NCBI GenBank assembly: GCA_903839535.1
Contig: CAIMCT010000568.1
Span: forward strand, 1-32,659
From: an uncultured Desulfobacteraceae bacterium
GTDB taxonomy: Bacteria > Desulfobacterota > Desulfobacteria > Desulfobacterales > Desulfatirhabdiaceae
Direction: 5' to 3'
DNA: 32,659 bases
Part shown: piece after piece, positions 23,884-32,242 of the stretch
How positions within the stretch are numbered: the first letter of the stretch is position 1
How the letters are laid out: every line of letters begins with the position of its first letter
Program-made: the position numbers and the translations under genes
Notes under the pieces: model-generated
The model's input: only the letters and a program-made list of their open reading frames with translations
The model's database searches: none
Told to the model about the DNA's origin: nothing

Positions 23884-26800
23884 GGTTTTTCTCCTTGCCG
23901 GCAAAAGCTTCATCCAGTGCTTCAATCAACGATTGCGGAGGTTTATCCAAATAGATACCCTGCCCCCTGTCATTTACCCCCCGCAGGAACAGATACACTG
24001 CTCCTCCCATATTTTGCTGGTAATCGTAGTCTGGCAATCTGGCTTTCAGCAGGCGGTGAAGCGCCAGGGTATAGAGTACATATTGAAGATCATAGCGATG
24101 TTCCAGCATGGCTTTTTTCATAGCTTTTTCCGAGTAAGCCGACTCGCTTTCTCCCAGGTGATTTGACTTATAGTCCAGAACATAATAGCGTTCCTGATAA
24201 CAGAAGACAAGGTCGATAAAGCCTTTGAGCATCCCGTTGACTACGTTCTTCCTAAGCCTGGGGCGGGGAGCCGCCGGCAGAATAGCGGCTATTACCGCAT
24301 CATCGAGTTCCAGGGTGTCAACCATATATGCGGCAAACAAGAATTCCAGCTCCGGCTGGTAGTCTTCCTTCGAGAGTTGCGCCAGAGTCATTTCGCCCAA
24401 TGCGTCCGGCAGCATTATCGGAGTCTGGAGCAGTTTCTGCAGCCAGTCTGTCAAAATCTCATCCCAGCCCTTCAAATCCCGACGCTCGCAAATATCCTTG
24501 ATCTTATTCAGGATGCGCTGACGATTGGGAGCCAGCGACGCAAAACCTTCACGTGCAGCCCACTCCAGCAGATCATGCAGAAAGGTTCCTGGCTCCGGCC
24601 CCCTGGGAAAGCCGTGAATGGAACGGGCGGAATCCTGGATTCCTGGTGCTGCGACAGGTTCGGTTTCCGTTTCCAACAACTGATCCTCTTCGGCGGAATA
24701 CGGCAAATGGGAAGAGTGATGGAGCGGAGGATCGGAAGATGGAAATAGCACAATTTCAGCTTTTGCCGAATCTTCATCTGACGACTCCACCATCTGTGCT
24801 AAGGCCAGCATTCCGGAATAGCTGGTAATCCACCAGTCACGTTGAATATTTCCGATAAACGTTAGCGCATGCATCAAATTAGCAGCTTCAGATCGCGGCT
24901 GATAGAGGGTATCACAGGGTTCAGGCAGATGTTCAATAGCAATAGGCTCGCAATTCCCTTTCATCTCTGCAAGCTTTTCGGCTAATGTAAGGGCGAGCGG
25001 CCGGTCGCCCTTACGTTCTGCCGGAATCGCTTCTCCTGCCGAAAGCAGGTAGCCCAGCCCGGACAGGTGCAAATTGCTGGCTGGTTTTCCCATAACGCCG
25101 ATGCCCAGCCAGCAGGCATATTGAGCACGGGTCAACGCTACATAGAGCATTCTAAGGTCTTCCGCCAGTCTTTCCCTATCCGCCGCCGCCAGGTCTTCTT
25201 CTCCCGGTTTCTGAATCAGGCGTATCTGACCCTTTTCATCGTGTATTTTCACCACCGGGGAATTCTTGGCCGTAACCTGACGGAAGCTGCAAATAAACGG
25301 CAAAAACACCAAGGGATATTCCAGTCCTTTGGATTTGTGGATCGTAATCACACGAATCAGTTCTTCATCGCTTTCCAGACGCAGTATCTGCTCCTCAACT
25401 CCGGGGCCGGGTTGCGCCACCTGTTCCGCCAGCCAGCGAATCAGAGCATGTTCCCCATTGAGCCCAGCCGCAGCAGTCTGAAGCATTTCCGCAATATGCA
25501 GCAGATTGGTCAGAGCCCTTTCGCCACCGGCCAAAGATAGCAGACGAGATGGAACACCGAATTCCTGAAGCAGCAACCGCAGCATGGGCAGTACGCCCTG
25601 ACGCCGCCAGATATTCTGATAGTTTCGAAAACGATCGACCTCGGCCTCCCAAGCCAGTTCGTCCTGAACCAACCGATCCAGCCTGCTAAAGGACAGAGCC
25701 AGAACATCCGTTGCCAACGCTGTTCTAAGAGCCTTTTCCCGCTCGGGTTCCGCGCAAGCGCTCAACAGATAAAGCAGGGATTTTGCCTCAGAACTTTCAA
25801 AGACGGAATCCTTGTCGGACAAATAGACGCTGCGCACCCGACGCTTGTTCAGAGCCTTACGAATCGCGTCGGCTTCGCTGCCAGTTCGAACAAGAATAGC
25901 AATATCCGCCGGTCGCAGGGCGGTAAACGCACCATCCGGTGCCAGAAATCCGGTCTGCGCCGGCTGTACTCCAGCCGAATTCAGCAAGAGAACAATTTCA
26001 CTGGCCGTGGATTCGGCTGTTTGGCCAATATAACCATCATCGCCATATTTGTTGAGAATTCCGGTTTGCTGAAGTTGCCAGAACGTCATGGCCTTAGCCG
26101 GTTTTCCATGAACTATGAGCTGATCCCTGCGTCCCTCTGCTGCTACTTCGACAAAGGGGATGCGATCCTTGAACAGAAACGCACCTTCGGAATGTCTGAC
26201 CCCTGCCCCGAACACCTGATTGACCGCTTTGACCAAACCTTCAGTGGAACGAAAATTCTTCCCCAGTGTGTAGGGCGCGCCGGAAGAGTCACCGCGCGCA
26301 TCCAGATATGTGTGAATATCCGCTCCGCGAAAAGCATAGATCGCCTGTTTGGGATCACCGATCATTAACAGCGCAGTATCCGGATGACAGGTGACAGATG
26401 ACGGATGACAGAAAAAGCTGTCGTCTGTCGTCTGTCCCCTGTCGTCTGCCGTCTGCCTTCTGTCCCCTGCCCTCTCTCCTATGTAGATTTTACTGAAGAT
26501 GTCGTACTGAACCGGGTCGGTATCCTGAAATTCGTCGATCAGCGCTGCTGGAAACTGTGCGCGAATGACCTGGGCCAGCCGTTCGTTTCCCTCTCTGTGC
26601 AGGGCATCATGCATACGGGTCAACAGATCGTCAAAACCCATTTTGGCGGTACGTTCCTTTTCCTTCCGGACACGCTGTCCGATGGCTTCCGCCGCATGAT
26701 TAAACAGCGCCGTATCAATTTCAAGCACGGCCAGCTCCTCATTGAGACGGTCAAGAGCCTTATAGGCCAGGTGTTCAGGTACGGATTTATTTTTGGATAG

Positions 26801-27697
26801 CCCCGCTTTAAGCCCTGTACCGGAAAATTTTTCCAGGGTCTGAGAATCGGGCAACGGACCTTTGTCTTTCACCCAGGAGCGTAGCGATTCCAACCATAAG
26901 GACAGAGAAGCGGTTCTGTATTTATTACCATTCAGGGTCTTATCAGCCTGAGCCTGCTGTACCCGTTCGATCGCAACCGCAAAATCGGAATCCCAGATTA
27001 GCCTGGCTTCTTCAATCGCCTGAAGGCGTTTTTCAATCAAGACAACAGGGTCATCCGGCGGACTCGGACGCTGCTTGAGCAAAAAACTGATCTCTTTCAG
27101 CAAAAATTTGATTTTTTTTAGCAATACCTGCGGTGTAGCGCACCAGATCATCAGCTCGGATAAAACCTCCTTGGGCTGGGGATAAAAATGGCTGCGCCAG
27201 TAGTCACATGCAGCTTCCTCCAATAGCTTCTGGTCGCGGGTCACCAGCTCCAGATCAAATAGACCACCACTGTCAAAGGCGTGCTGGCGGATCATTTTCT
27301 GACACCAGGCATGAATGGTATAGATCGCAGATTCATCCATCCATTGCGCCGCATGATCCAGTATCCGGGCGCAAGTCGGCCACTGGCCAGCATCGTAACT
27401 GCCTCTCAATGTCTGCAGGTACATATCACCCATGCCCTGTTCGCGAAAAAAAGCCGCAGCCTCGGTAAGCCGGCTGCGGATCCGATCCCGCAGTTCCTCT
27501 GTTGCAGCATTGGTAAAGGTCACCACAAGAATTTGCGGCGGGGTTAATTGCTTAAAAAAGGCATTTTCTCCCCCATGTCCCAGCACCAGCCGCAGATACA
27601 GGGCTGCAATTGTATAGGTCTTGCCGGTACCCGCGCTGGCCTCGATCAAACGAACGCCGTGCAAAGGAAAAGTCATAGTATCCAGTATATTTACCAA
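23873..27697 (-). CDS. recB: Exodeoxyribonuclease V beta subunit (RecB helicase-nuclease)
   Basis: The 3'-5' helicase and nuclease subunit that resects double-strand breaks. Visible: Walker A EASAGTGKTYT (~19-29), DEFQDTDP (~390), MIGDPKQAIYAFRGADI (~442), TIHKSKGLEYP (~783), YVALTRAQYA, and the C-terminal nuclease LKGFIDLVF and YYVLDYKSNHLG (~1155-1180). The start is TTG at 27697 with AAAAGGA upstream; an ATG at 27676 is the alternative. At 1274 aa it exceeds E. coli RecB (1180 aa). Residues ~407-439, just before the GDPKQA motif, are a 33-aa in-frame block made of inverted 7-nt repeats (26382-26480), and residues ~985-998 in the helicase-nuclease linker come from a second heptad-like run. 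Confidence 0.96.
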   Translation of the reverse strand: MVNILDTMTFPLHGVRLIEASAGTGKTYTIAALYLRLVLGHGGENAFFKQLTPPQILVVTFTNAATEELRDRIRSRLTEAAAFFREQGMGDMYLQTLRGSYDAGQWPTCARILDHAAQWMDESAIYTIHAWCQKMIRQHAFDSGGLFDLELVTRDQKLLEEAACDYWRSHFYPQPKEVLSELMIWCATPQVLLKKIKFLLKEISFLLKQRPSPPDDPVVLIEKRLQAIEEARLIWDSDFAVAIERVQQAQADKTLNGNKYRTASLSLWLESLRSWVKDKGPLPDSQTLEKFSGTGLKAGLSKNKSVPEHLAYKALDRLNEELAVLEIDTALFNHAAEAIGQRVRKEKERTAKMGFDDLLTRMHDALHREGNERLAQVIRAQFPAALIDEFQDTDPVQYDIFSKIYIGERAGDRRQTADDRGQTTDDSFFCHPSSVTCHPDTALLMIGDPKQAIYAFRGADIHTYLDARGDSSGAPYTLGKNFRSTEGLVKAVNQVFGAGVRHSEGAFLFKDRIPFVEVAAEGRRDQLIVHGKPAKAMTFWQLQQTGILNKYGDDGYIGQTAESTASEIVLLLNSAGVQPAQTGFLAPDGAFTALRPADIAILVRTGSEADAIRKALNKRRVRSVYLSDKDSVFESSEAKSLLYLLSACAEPEREKALRTALATDVLALSFSRLDRLVQDELAWEAEVDRFRNYQNIWRRQGVLPMLRLLLQEFGVPSRLLSLAGGERALTNLLHIAEMLQTAAAGLNGEHALIRWLAEQVAQPGPGVEEQILRLESDEELIRVITIHKSKGLEYPLVFLPFICSFRQVTAKNSPVVKIHDEKGQIRLIQKPGEEDLAAADRERLAEDLRMLYVALTRAQYACWLGIGVMGKPASNLHLSGLGYLLSAGEAIPAERKGDRPLALTLAEKLAEMKGNCEPIAIEHLPEPCDTLYQPRSEAANLMHALTFIGNIQRDWWITSYSGMLALAQMVESSDEDSAKAEIVLFPSSDPPLHHSSHLPYSAEEDQLLETETEPVAAPGIQDSARSIHGFPRGPEPGTFLHDLLEWAAREGFASLAPNRQRILNKIKDICERRDLKGWDEILTDWLQKLLQTPIMLPDALGEMTLAQLSKEDYQPELEFLFAAYMVDTLELDDAVIAAILPAAPRPRLRKNVVNGMLKGFIDLVFCYQERYYVLDYKSNHLGESESAYSEKAMKKAMLEHRYDLQYVLYTLALHRLLKARLPDYDYQQNMGGAVYLFLRGVNDRGQGIYLDKPPQSLIEALDEAFAGKEKNHAV
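24703..24744 (-). repeat. Possible heptad run in the recB linker
   Basis: Six 7-nt units can be phased here, the clearest being GATGGAA, ATCGGAA and TGATGGA on the plus strand. It encodes a Pro/Ser/His-rich linker. The similarity between units is weak. Confidence 0.35.
26382..26480 (-). repeat. Inverted heptad-repeat insertion within recB
   Basis: Four heptads of type GGATGAC (26382-26409) are followed by an 8-nt hinge (AGAAAAAG) and nine heptads of type CTGTCGT (26418-26480), all in exact phase. The two sets are near reverse complements (ATGACAG versus CTGTCGT), so the transcript can fold. The block is 99 bp, in frame, and encodes a DRRQTADDRGQTTDD-type low-complexity peptide. Confidence 0.85.
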
Positions 27698-27727
27698 TAT
27701 GTTGTTCCTTTTGATGATGGTTGAAAA

Positions 27728-27788
27728 GCCGTTGACCGTTTACCTTTCACAGTCAACAGTCAATGGCCAACAGTCAACGGTCAACGGC
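27728..27788 (-). repeat. Inverted heptad repeat at the recC/recB junction
   Basis: GCCGTTGACCGTT (27728-27740) is the exact reverse complement of AACGGTCAACGGC (27776-27788). The whole span divides into 7-nt units (CCGTTGA, CCGTTTA, CCTTTCA, then CAGTCAA, CAGTCAA, TGGCCAA, CAGTCAA, CGGTCAA). The recC stop codon lies inside one arm, and CTTTTC follows the hairpin in the recB direction, so it could attenuate recB. Confidence 0.85.
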
Positions 27789-30700
27789 TTGCTTGTAGCA
27801 AAGGCGCATAGAGGGACGTTGCCAAACAATCAAATTGATTTCCGTCAGTCTGCCAGATATCGCTAAAATCAGGATAGATTCGTGCAAGATAGAGACTATA
27901 TCCCAACTCTCCTGAAGTATTGAAGCCATTCCCCTGATAAGCTATGCGGGCGGCATCCACAGCTTTCTGTCGTTTCATTTCGGGCGTGTCCTTTGGATTA
28001 TCGGACTGCATCGCCGCCAGATATGCCAGCGCTGTCTTGGCTGTCACAGGCAGTGGATACTGAAGTCCTGACCACCAGCGATTAATGATTTCAGTCAGCC
28101 ATTTTTCGGCGCAATCCTGATCCAACTGGCACAGCTCAGCAAAACCGTCCGGTGCCACCAGATAACTGGTCAGGGGAATTCCTTGCGCACAACCGGCAAG
28201 ATGCTTCACCCAGGCACTCACCAAACTGGTCAATCGTGAGACTTCGCCCTTTGTATCCATAATATTGTCGCAATAAAACTCCCAGCGAGCATATCGTTCT
28301 GATGACGACGGGCGACATTTATCTTTTTTTGAGGCTGGGATATCTTTTGGCGGTTGCCCTGAATCTGCTCTATGTAACCCGTCCAGCCAGTCTTCCAGAT
28401 ACAGGACCGATAACGCAGAGTTGTTTTCAACCGTCTGTTGATTCTGAACCTGCAAGCGGATTTCCATCGCCGCTGCCGCATCCGGCCACTGATTGACCAG
28501 GTTATGATGATATTGAATCATTCGCAGCACTGGCTCAGCCAGTGCTGCGGCGGCCAGCTCACCAAAACCATTTAGCGGCAGACTGCCGGTGCGGCGAAGT
28601 CGTTCCACCTCTTCATGAACGGCCTCCCGGCATTTACCCGTTTCAGCGGCCAGCCCCGCGGCAAGCAATTGAGCCCCAAAGTTAAAAGGTGCCAATCGAT
28701 CCAGGGCAAATGGTTCCTGGTCATCCGCCGTGACATCTATTTGATCGAAATAGACTTTTAGGCGCCTATTAAAAAAAACCTGCACCGGATTCTTCATAAA
28801 TCGAATCAAGTCGTTCAACTGCAAGGCACCTTCGATTTGGTACGCCAAAATATCTCTGGGCAGCGGGATATCAGCGGCCAGGACTGTCCGCAGATTCAGA
28901 ATTTCTCGCCATTCATGGGCGTAGGTGAACAGTCTCATGTCATGACTGGACATAAAGTATGCTTTACTGAAGGGCTGGAGCGGGTACAGGCAGGTAAGAT
29001 GGTCCAGAAGCTCCGTCCCCAACTCTTCGGCTACCATCAACTGGCAGGATGCCGGCTCTACACTATCTCTTGGCCGCCATCCTGCCGCCAGATAGTCTCG
29101 AAGCTGGCCAACCAGCACCGAAGGCATAAACTCGCTATTATCCCGGACACTACGACCGATGTAGGAGATATAGAGCTTTTCCCGCGCCGATAACAGGGCT
29201 TCGAGAAACAGATAGCGGTCATCTTCCCGGCGGGAACGATCTCCTGGTCGATAGGCACCAGAAACTGCCATCAGATCGAAATCCAGCGGTGAGTGGCTTC
29301 GCGGGTACTGCCCATCGTTCATGCCAAGCAGGCAAACCACTTTAAACGGAATAGCCCGCATTGGCATCAGAGTGCAGAAATTGACCATTCCGGCAAGGAA
29401 TCGCTGAGACATGCCGGATTCCTGCATTGCTCCCAAAAATGCTTCACGCACTACCGTCAAGGGCAACGCTTCTTCCAGACCAACATCCTTGCAGGCGCTC
29501 TGCCACTTTTCCAGCACCGATCCCACCCGGCCCAGAGTCAACCGGTCAGAACTGTCAATCGGCAGAAAGAAATCTTTCGAAATATCCCGGATACGACTGA
29601 ACCAATTTTCAACGGTAGCCGGCTGAGCAAGCTCCCGGCAGTACTTCTCAAGTTTTTCCAGCATGGCAGCCAGTGGGCCGACCAGCGCGGCTTCCAAACC
29701 ACCGACTTCGTTGTATGGTTCAATCCCATGCCAAGGTTCGCCCGAACCCGCCGCATACCCAAGAATCATGCGACGCAGACCAAACAACCAGGTATTTTGT
29801 TCCAGACCGGCAGGAAGCCCAAACGATATCCGCTGCTCTGCGCTCAGTCCCCAGCGAATACCGGAGCCTTCAATCCACTGTCGCAGTCTGGGCAGATCCG
29901 CCTCCACCAGGCCAAAACGCGCACGGAGGGCTGGAACATCCAGCAGCTCCATCACATCACTTACCGCCATGCGCGAATCCGGCAAGTGAAGGAGTTTATC
30001 CAGAGCCTGCAGAATGGGAACGCCGGCGCGCTCCGGGCTGTCTGCAATCGTAAACGGAATATACCGCGCATCATGTAGCCGGATGTTGCCAAAGACGGCT
30101 TCAATGTGGGGTGCGTAGATATCAATGTCCGGGGTCATGACAATGATATCTCGTGGCCTTAGATCCGGAATTTCAATAAAGAATGACAGCAATTGATCTT
30201 GAAGGATTTCCACTTCGCGCTGACGGCTATGGGCCAGATGAAAGCGGATCGACCCATCGCCTGGATCAATGCACTGCCTGTCTTCCAAAGAGGCGGGTAA
30301 AGGCTGTAAGTCCAGAATCGCCTGCTGAACCTGTTGCAGAAGACCAGCCCTGGAGCCATCCGGAACAATATCACGAAAGAGATCAATTTCGGCAAAGTTT
30401 TCCCGGTATGCCTCCGGCCGGTCATAGCTGCAAAGTAGTCCCATATAGTCGCGTCCCTGCTTGCCCCATGCAGCCAGAAGCGGATTGGCGTGCTGGTGCA
30501 AAAGATCAGGATTCATATCTTCTGGTGTATGCGTCTTTCGCGGATGTCTGGCGCGCTCAATTCGCAGCAAGTCCCTATCTTCGATAATATCCGCCCAATA
30601 ATGTCGGCAGGGGTTGTGAACGAATACCATCACTTGGCTAAGGTGGGACACAGCATGCAGCGCCTCCAGCGCCTGTTTGGGCAGGGAGCAGATGCCAAAG

Positions 30701-31410
30701 ACAATCACGCGGCGCGGCAGGTCGGTAGGCCTGTTTGTCAGGCTTTCAGCGGCTGTCAAGAACTGGCGATGCAGATTGGAGCGGCTGTTTTCGCGTTGAT
30801 TCTGGGGAATGCTCTGCTGAATTCTTCGCCAAAGTTCGGCCTGCCAGAGCAGCTTTTCCGGCATTTCAGCCGGCTCGCCCCTGGCGTTTAGAATCCGGTC
30901 AAGGCCGCTCGTCCAGTCTTCCAGCCAGTCGGCCCGGTAAACCTGATACTGATCAAAAAGATCCGCAAGATGACAGGCCAACTGGTATCGCTTGCGCAGA
31001 TCGTGATCGTCGGACAGATATTGTGCAAGCGGCGCGAAACAATTCTCTTTTAGCAGGGACGGCAACAACTGCAGGAGACACCAGGTCAGGCGGTCTTTGT
31101 CATAAGGCGATTCCCTGGGGATTGCCTCTGTACCCAGGACCGCACGGTATGCGCTCCATATAAAGCGCGCCGGCAGCTCAATATCCACCGCAGCACTAAT
31201 GCCGCACCCGTCGTTTTCCGCAAGAGCCAGCTTTAGCCACTGGGCCATGCCATTGCTCTGGACAAGAAACAACTCGTTTTCCAGCGGCTTCAGCGGCCTG
31301 CGCTGGATCCACTGCACCACCACCTGCCGCAGGTCTTCGATATGATTGGCATGAATCATCGAAAGGCCTGGGGTTAAGACATTATTACTATTCTCTGCTC
31401 GAATGTCCAA
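27781..31410 (-). CDS. recC: Exodeoxyribonuclease V gamma subunit (RecC)
   Basis: The RecBCD subunit that holds RecB and RecD and recognises Chi. Family landmarks: FLVQSNGMAQWLKLALA near the N terminus, DIIVMTPDIDIYAPHIEAVFG, VCLLGMNDGQYPRSHSPLDF and DRSRREDDRYLFLEALL. About 1209 aa versus 1122 in E. coli. The start is unclear: TTG at 31410 has AGGAG at a 6-nt spacing; ATG at 31416 would abut AGGAG; ATG at 31359 is closest to the conserved N terminus but lacks a good site. The last codons and TGA stop (27783-27781) lie in the heptad repeat. First gene of recC-recB-recD. Confidence 0.93.
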   Translation of the reverse strand: MDIRAENSNNVLTPGLSMIHANHIEDLRQVVVQWIQRRPLKPLENELFLVQSNGMAQWLKLALAENDGCGISAAVDIELPARFIWSAYRAVLGTEAIPRESPYDKDRLTWCLLQLLPSLLKENCFAPLAQYLSDDHDLRKRYQLACHLADLFDQYQVYRADWLEDWTSGLDRILNARGEPAEMPEKLLWQAELWRRIQQSIPQNQRENSRSNLHRQFLTAAESLTNRPTDLPRRVIVFGICSLPKQALEALHAVSHLSQVMVFVHNPCRHYWADIIEDRDLLRIERARHPRKTHTPEDMNPDLLHQHANPLLAAWGKQGRDYMGLLCSYDRPEAYRENFAEIDLFRDIVPDGSRAGLLQQVQQAILDLQPLPASLEDRQCIDPGDGSIRFHLAHSRQREVEILQDQLLSFFIEIPDLRPRDIIVMTPDIDIYAPHIEAVFGNIRLHDARYIPFTIADSPERAGVPILQALDKLLHLPDSRMAVSDVMELLDVPALRARFGLVEADLPRLRQWIEGSGIRWGLSAEQRISFGLPAGLEQNTWLFGLRRMILGYAAGSGEPWHGIEPYNEVGGLEAALVGPLAAMLEKLEKYCRELAQPATVENWFSRIRDISKDFFLPIDSSDRLTLGRVGSVLEKWQSACKDVGLEEALPLTVVREAFLGAMQESGMSQRFLAGMVNFCTLMPMRAIPFKVVCLLGMNDGQYPRSHSPLDFDLMAVSGAYRPGDRSRREDDRYLFLEALLSAREKLYISYIGRSVRDNSEFMPSVLVGQLRDYLAAGWRPRDSVEPASCQLMVAEELGTELLDHLTCLYPLQPFSKAYFMSSHDMRLFTYAHEWREILNLRTVLAADIPLPRDILAYQIEGALQLNDLIRFMKNPVQVFFNRRLKVYFDQIDVTADDQEPFALDRLAPFNFGAQLLAAGLAAETGKCREAVHEEVERLRRTGSLPLNGFGELAAAALAEPVLRMIQYHHNLVNQWPDAAAAMEIRLQVQNQQTVENNSALSVLYLEDWLDGLHRADSGQPPKDIPASKKDKCRPSSSERYARWEFYCDNIMDTKGEVSRLTSLVSAWVKHLAGCAQGIPLTSYLVAPDGFAELCQLDQDCAEKWLTEIINRWWSGLQYPLPVTAKTALAYLAAMQSDNPKDTPEMKRQKAVDAARIAYQGNGFNTSGELGYSLYLARIYPDFSDIWQTDGNQFDCLATSLYAPLLQASR

Positions 31411-31473
31411 GGGCATCTCCTGTGAAAACCGACCACATGTTTCTTAGGTTCTTTGATACAGCTAAATCATGAA

Positions 31474-31579
31474 TATACTGCAAAAGGGCATAATCTGCAC
31501 TTTCCTTATGCTCCCTCTCCCAGCGGGGGAGGGTTGGGGTGGGGGTCCAAAAGTGCAGATTGTGACAGTTGGCAGTATA
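31474..31579. repeat. Nested inverted-repeat element with G-quadruplex motif upstream of recC
   Basis: Three concentric palindromes: TATACTGC (31474-31481) with GCAGTATA (31572-31579); AATCTGCACTTT (31492-31503) with AAAGTGCAGATT (31550-31561); and a core hairpin CCCTCTCCC / GGGGGAGGG (31513-31534). The plus-strand core also has four G-tracts (GGGGG-A-GGG-TT-GGGG-T-GGGGG). The 106-bp size and structure resemble a MITE. It lies 58 nt upstream of recC. Confidence 0.75.
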
Positions 31580-31733
31580 GCTTTGATCAGCTAGTTTTTT
31601 ACAAGCGTTGTCTTATTATCCATAAAGAAGTTTCCCCTGTGTTTTGGACTTTGGACAAAACTATCCTATAAGCCCCGGATAGGCTCTTCAAAATGGCTAC
31701 TTTTCGCATGATTTTCTAAACAAAAACTACTTT
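31580..31733. other. Intergenic remainder, nothing recognised
   Basis: AT-rich spacer between the nested palindrome and the mobile-element remnants. No ORF, promoter or repeat that I can support. Confidence 0.4.
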
Positions 31734-31946
31734 TTAAGGGGAGCGATTGTATTTTTGACCTTTTTTGGTACTCTTTATGATCAGTGGAAAGCGATTCCTT
31801 TTGCCGGGAGACTGCCCTTTCAGCCTCCCGTGGGATATACCACGAGGTTTGGGCAATCTGGCAGGCATCCCAATCTCCCGAATTATTGTCGGCATGTCTC
31901 GCTGTACCATTGAGGGGGACGGAAGTACCCCTGTTTTTTGTTCTTT
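31734..31946 (-). pseudogene. Possible C-terminal tail of a transposase
   Basis: The open frame continues from the CHAT fragment into a basic tail with LPKPRGISHGRLKGQSPGKR and FPLIIKSTKKGQK before a stop. Tails of the form PRGxSxGRxKG...K(R)xxFPxxxK recur, as I remember, at the C termini of some DDE transposases. It has no start of its own. Low confidence. Confidence 0.25.
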
Positions 31947-32150
31947 GACCTCAGGCAGTTTACCGCGACCGGTAAGGCAGGCAGAAAGAACAACCATGTC
32001 TGCCATCAACTCAAGGCCAAGAACTTTGCTCATGGTAAGGAAACCGTCACTATCTTTTCGCTTGTCCACCTGCCCGGGGAGTATGAATGGCTCGTTTACC
32101 CCCTGCACACTTCCCGGAAGATCCGCATGGGTGGCAAAGTGCACATAACT
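31947..32150 (-). pseudogene. CHAT (caspase-like) protease domain fragment
   Basis: About 68 codons match the catalytic core of CHAT domains: YVHFATHADLPG with the catalytic His, a PFILPG strand, SDGFLTMSKVLGLELMADM, and VVLSACLTGRGK with the catalytic Cys. The usual continuation (GEG...ARAF..AGA) is absent, and upstream the frame runs antiphase over istB, so both ends are cut. The intact parent would be a CHAT protease, often fused to TPRs and sometimes used in bacterial defence. As it stands it is a remnant between transposase pieces. Confidence 0.65.
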
Positions 32151-32242
32151 TGACGCAAAAGTCCATCCAGGTTCCGGGCCATTTGGGATAAATTCAATGC
32201 CTTGAGGTTTGCTTGCAACTCTATCAGCGTCCCGATTGTCAT
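32149..32242 (-). pseudogene. istB: Truncated IS21-family helper ATPase IstB
   Basis: The ATG at 32242 overlaps the istA stop (ATGA), the normal IS21 arrangement. The first ~31 residues (TIGTLIELQANLKALNLSQ, then MARNLDGLLRQ) are a typical IstB N terminus; after Gln31 the sequence switches to the CHAT fragment and the frame stops at 32096. The whole AAA+ ATPase domain is missing. Confidence 0.8.

Noticed and set aside
26382-26480. CRISPR-like array in recB
   Set aside because: The units are 7 nt with no spacers, and the block is coding.
29293-30078. 261-codon plus-strand open frame opposite recC
   Set aside because: It is antisense to conserved RecC sequence, with no family resemblance or ribosome-binding site.
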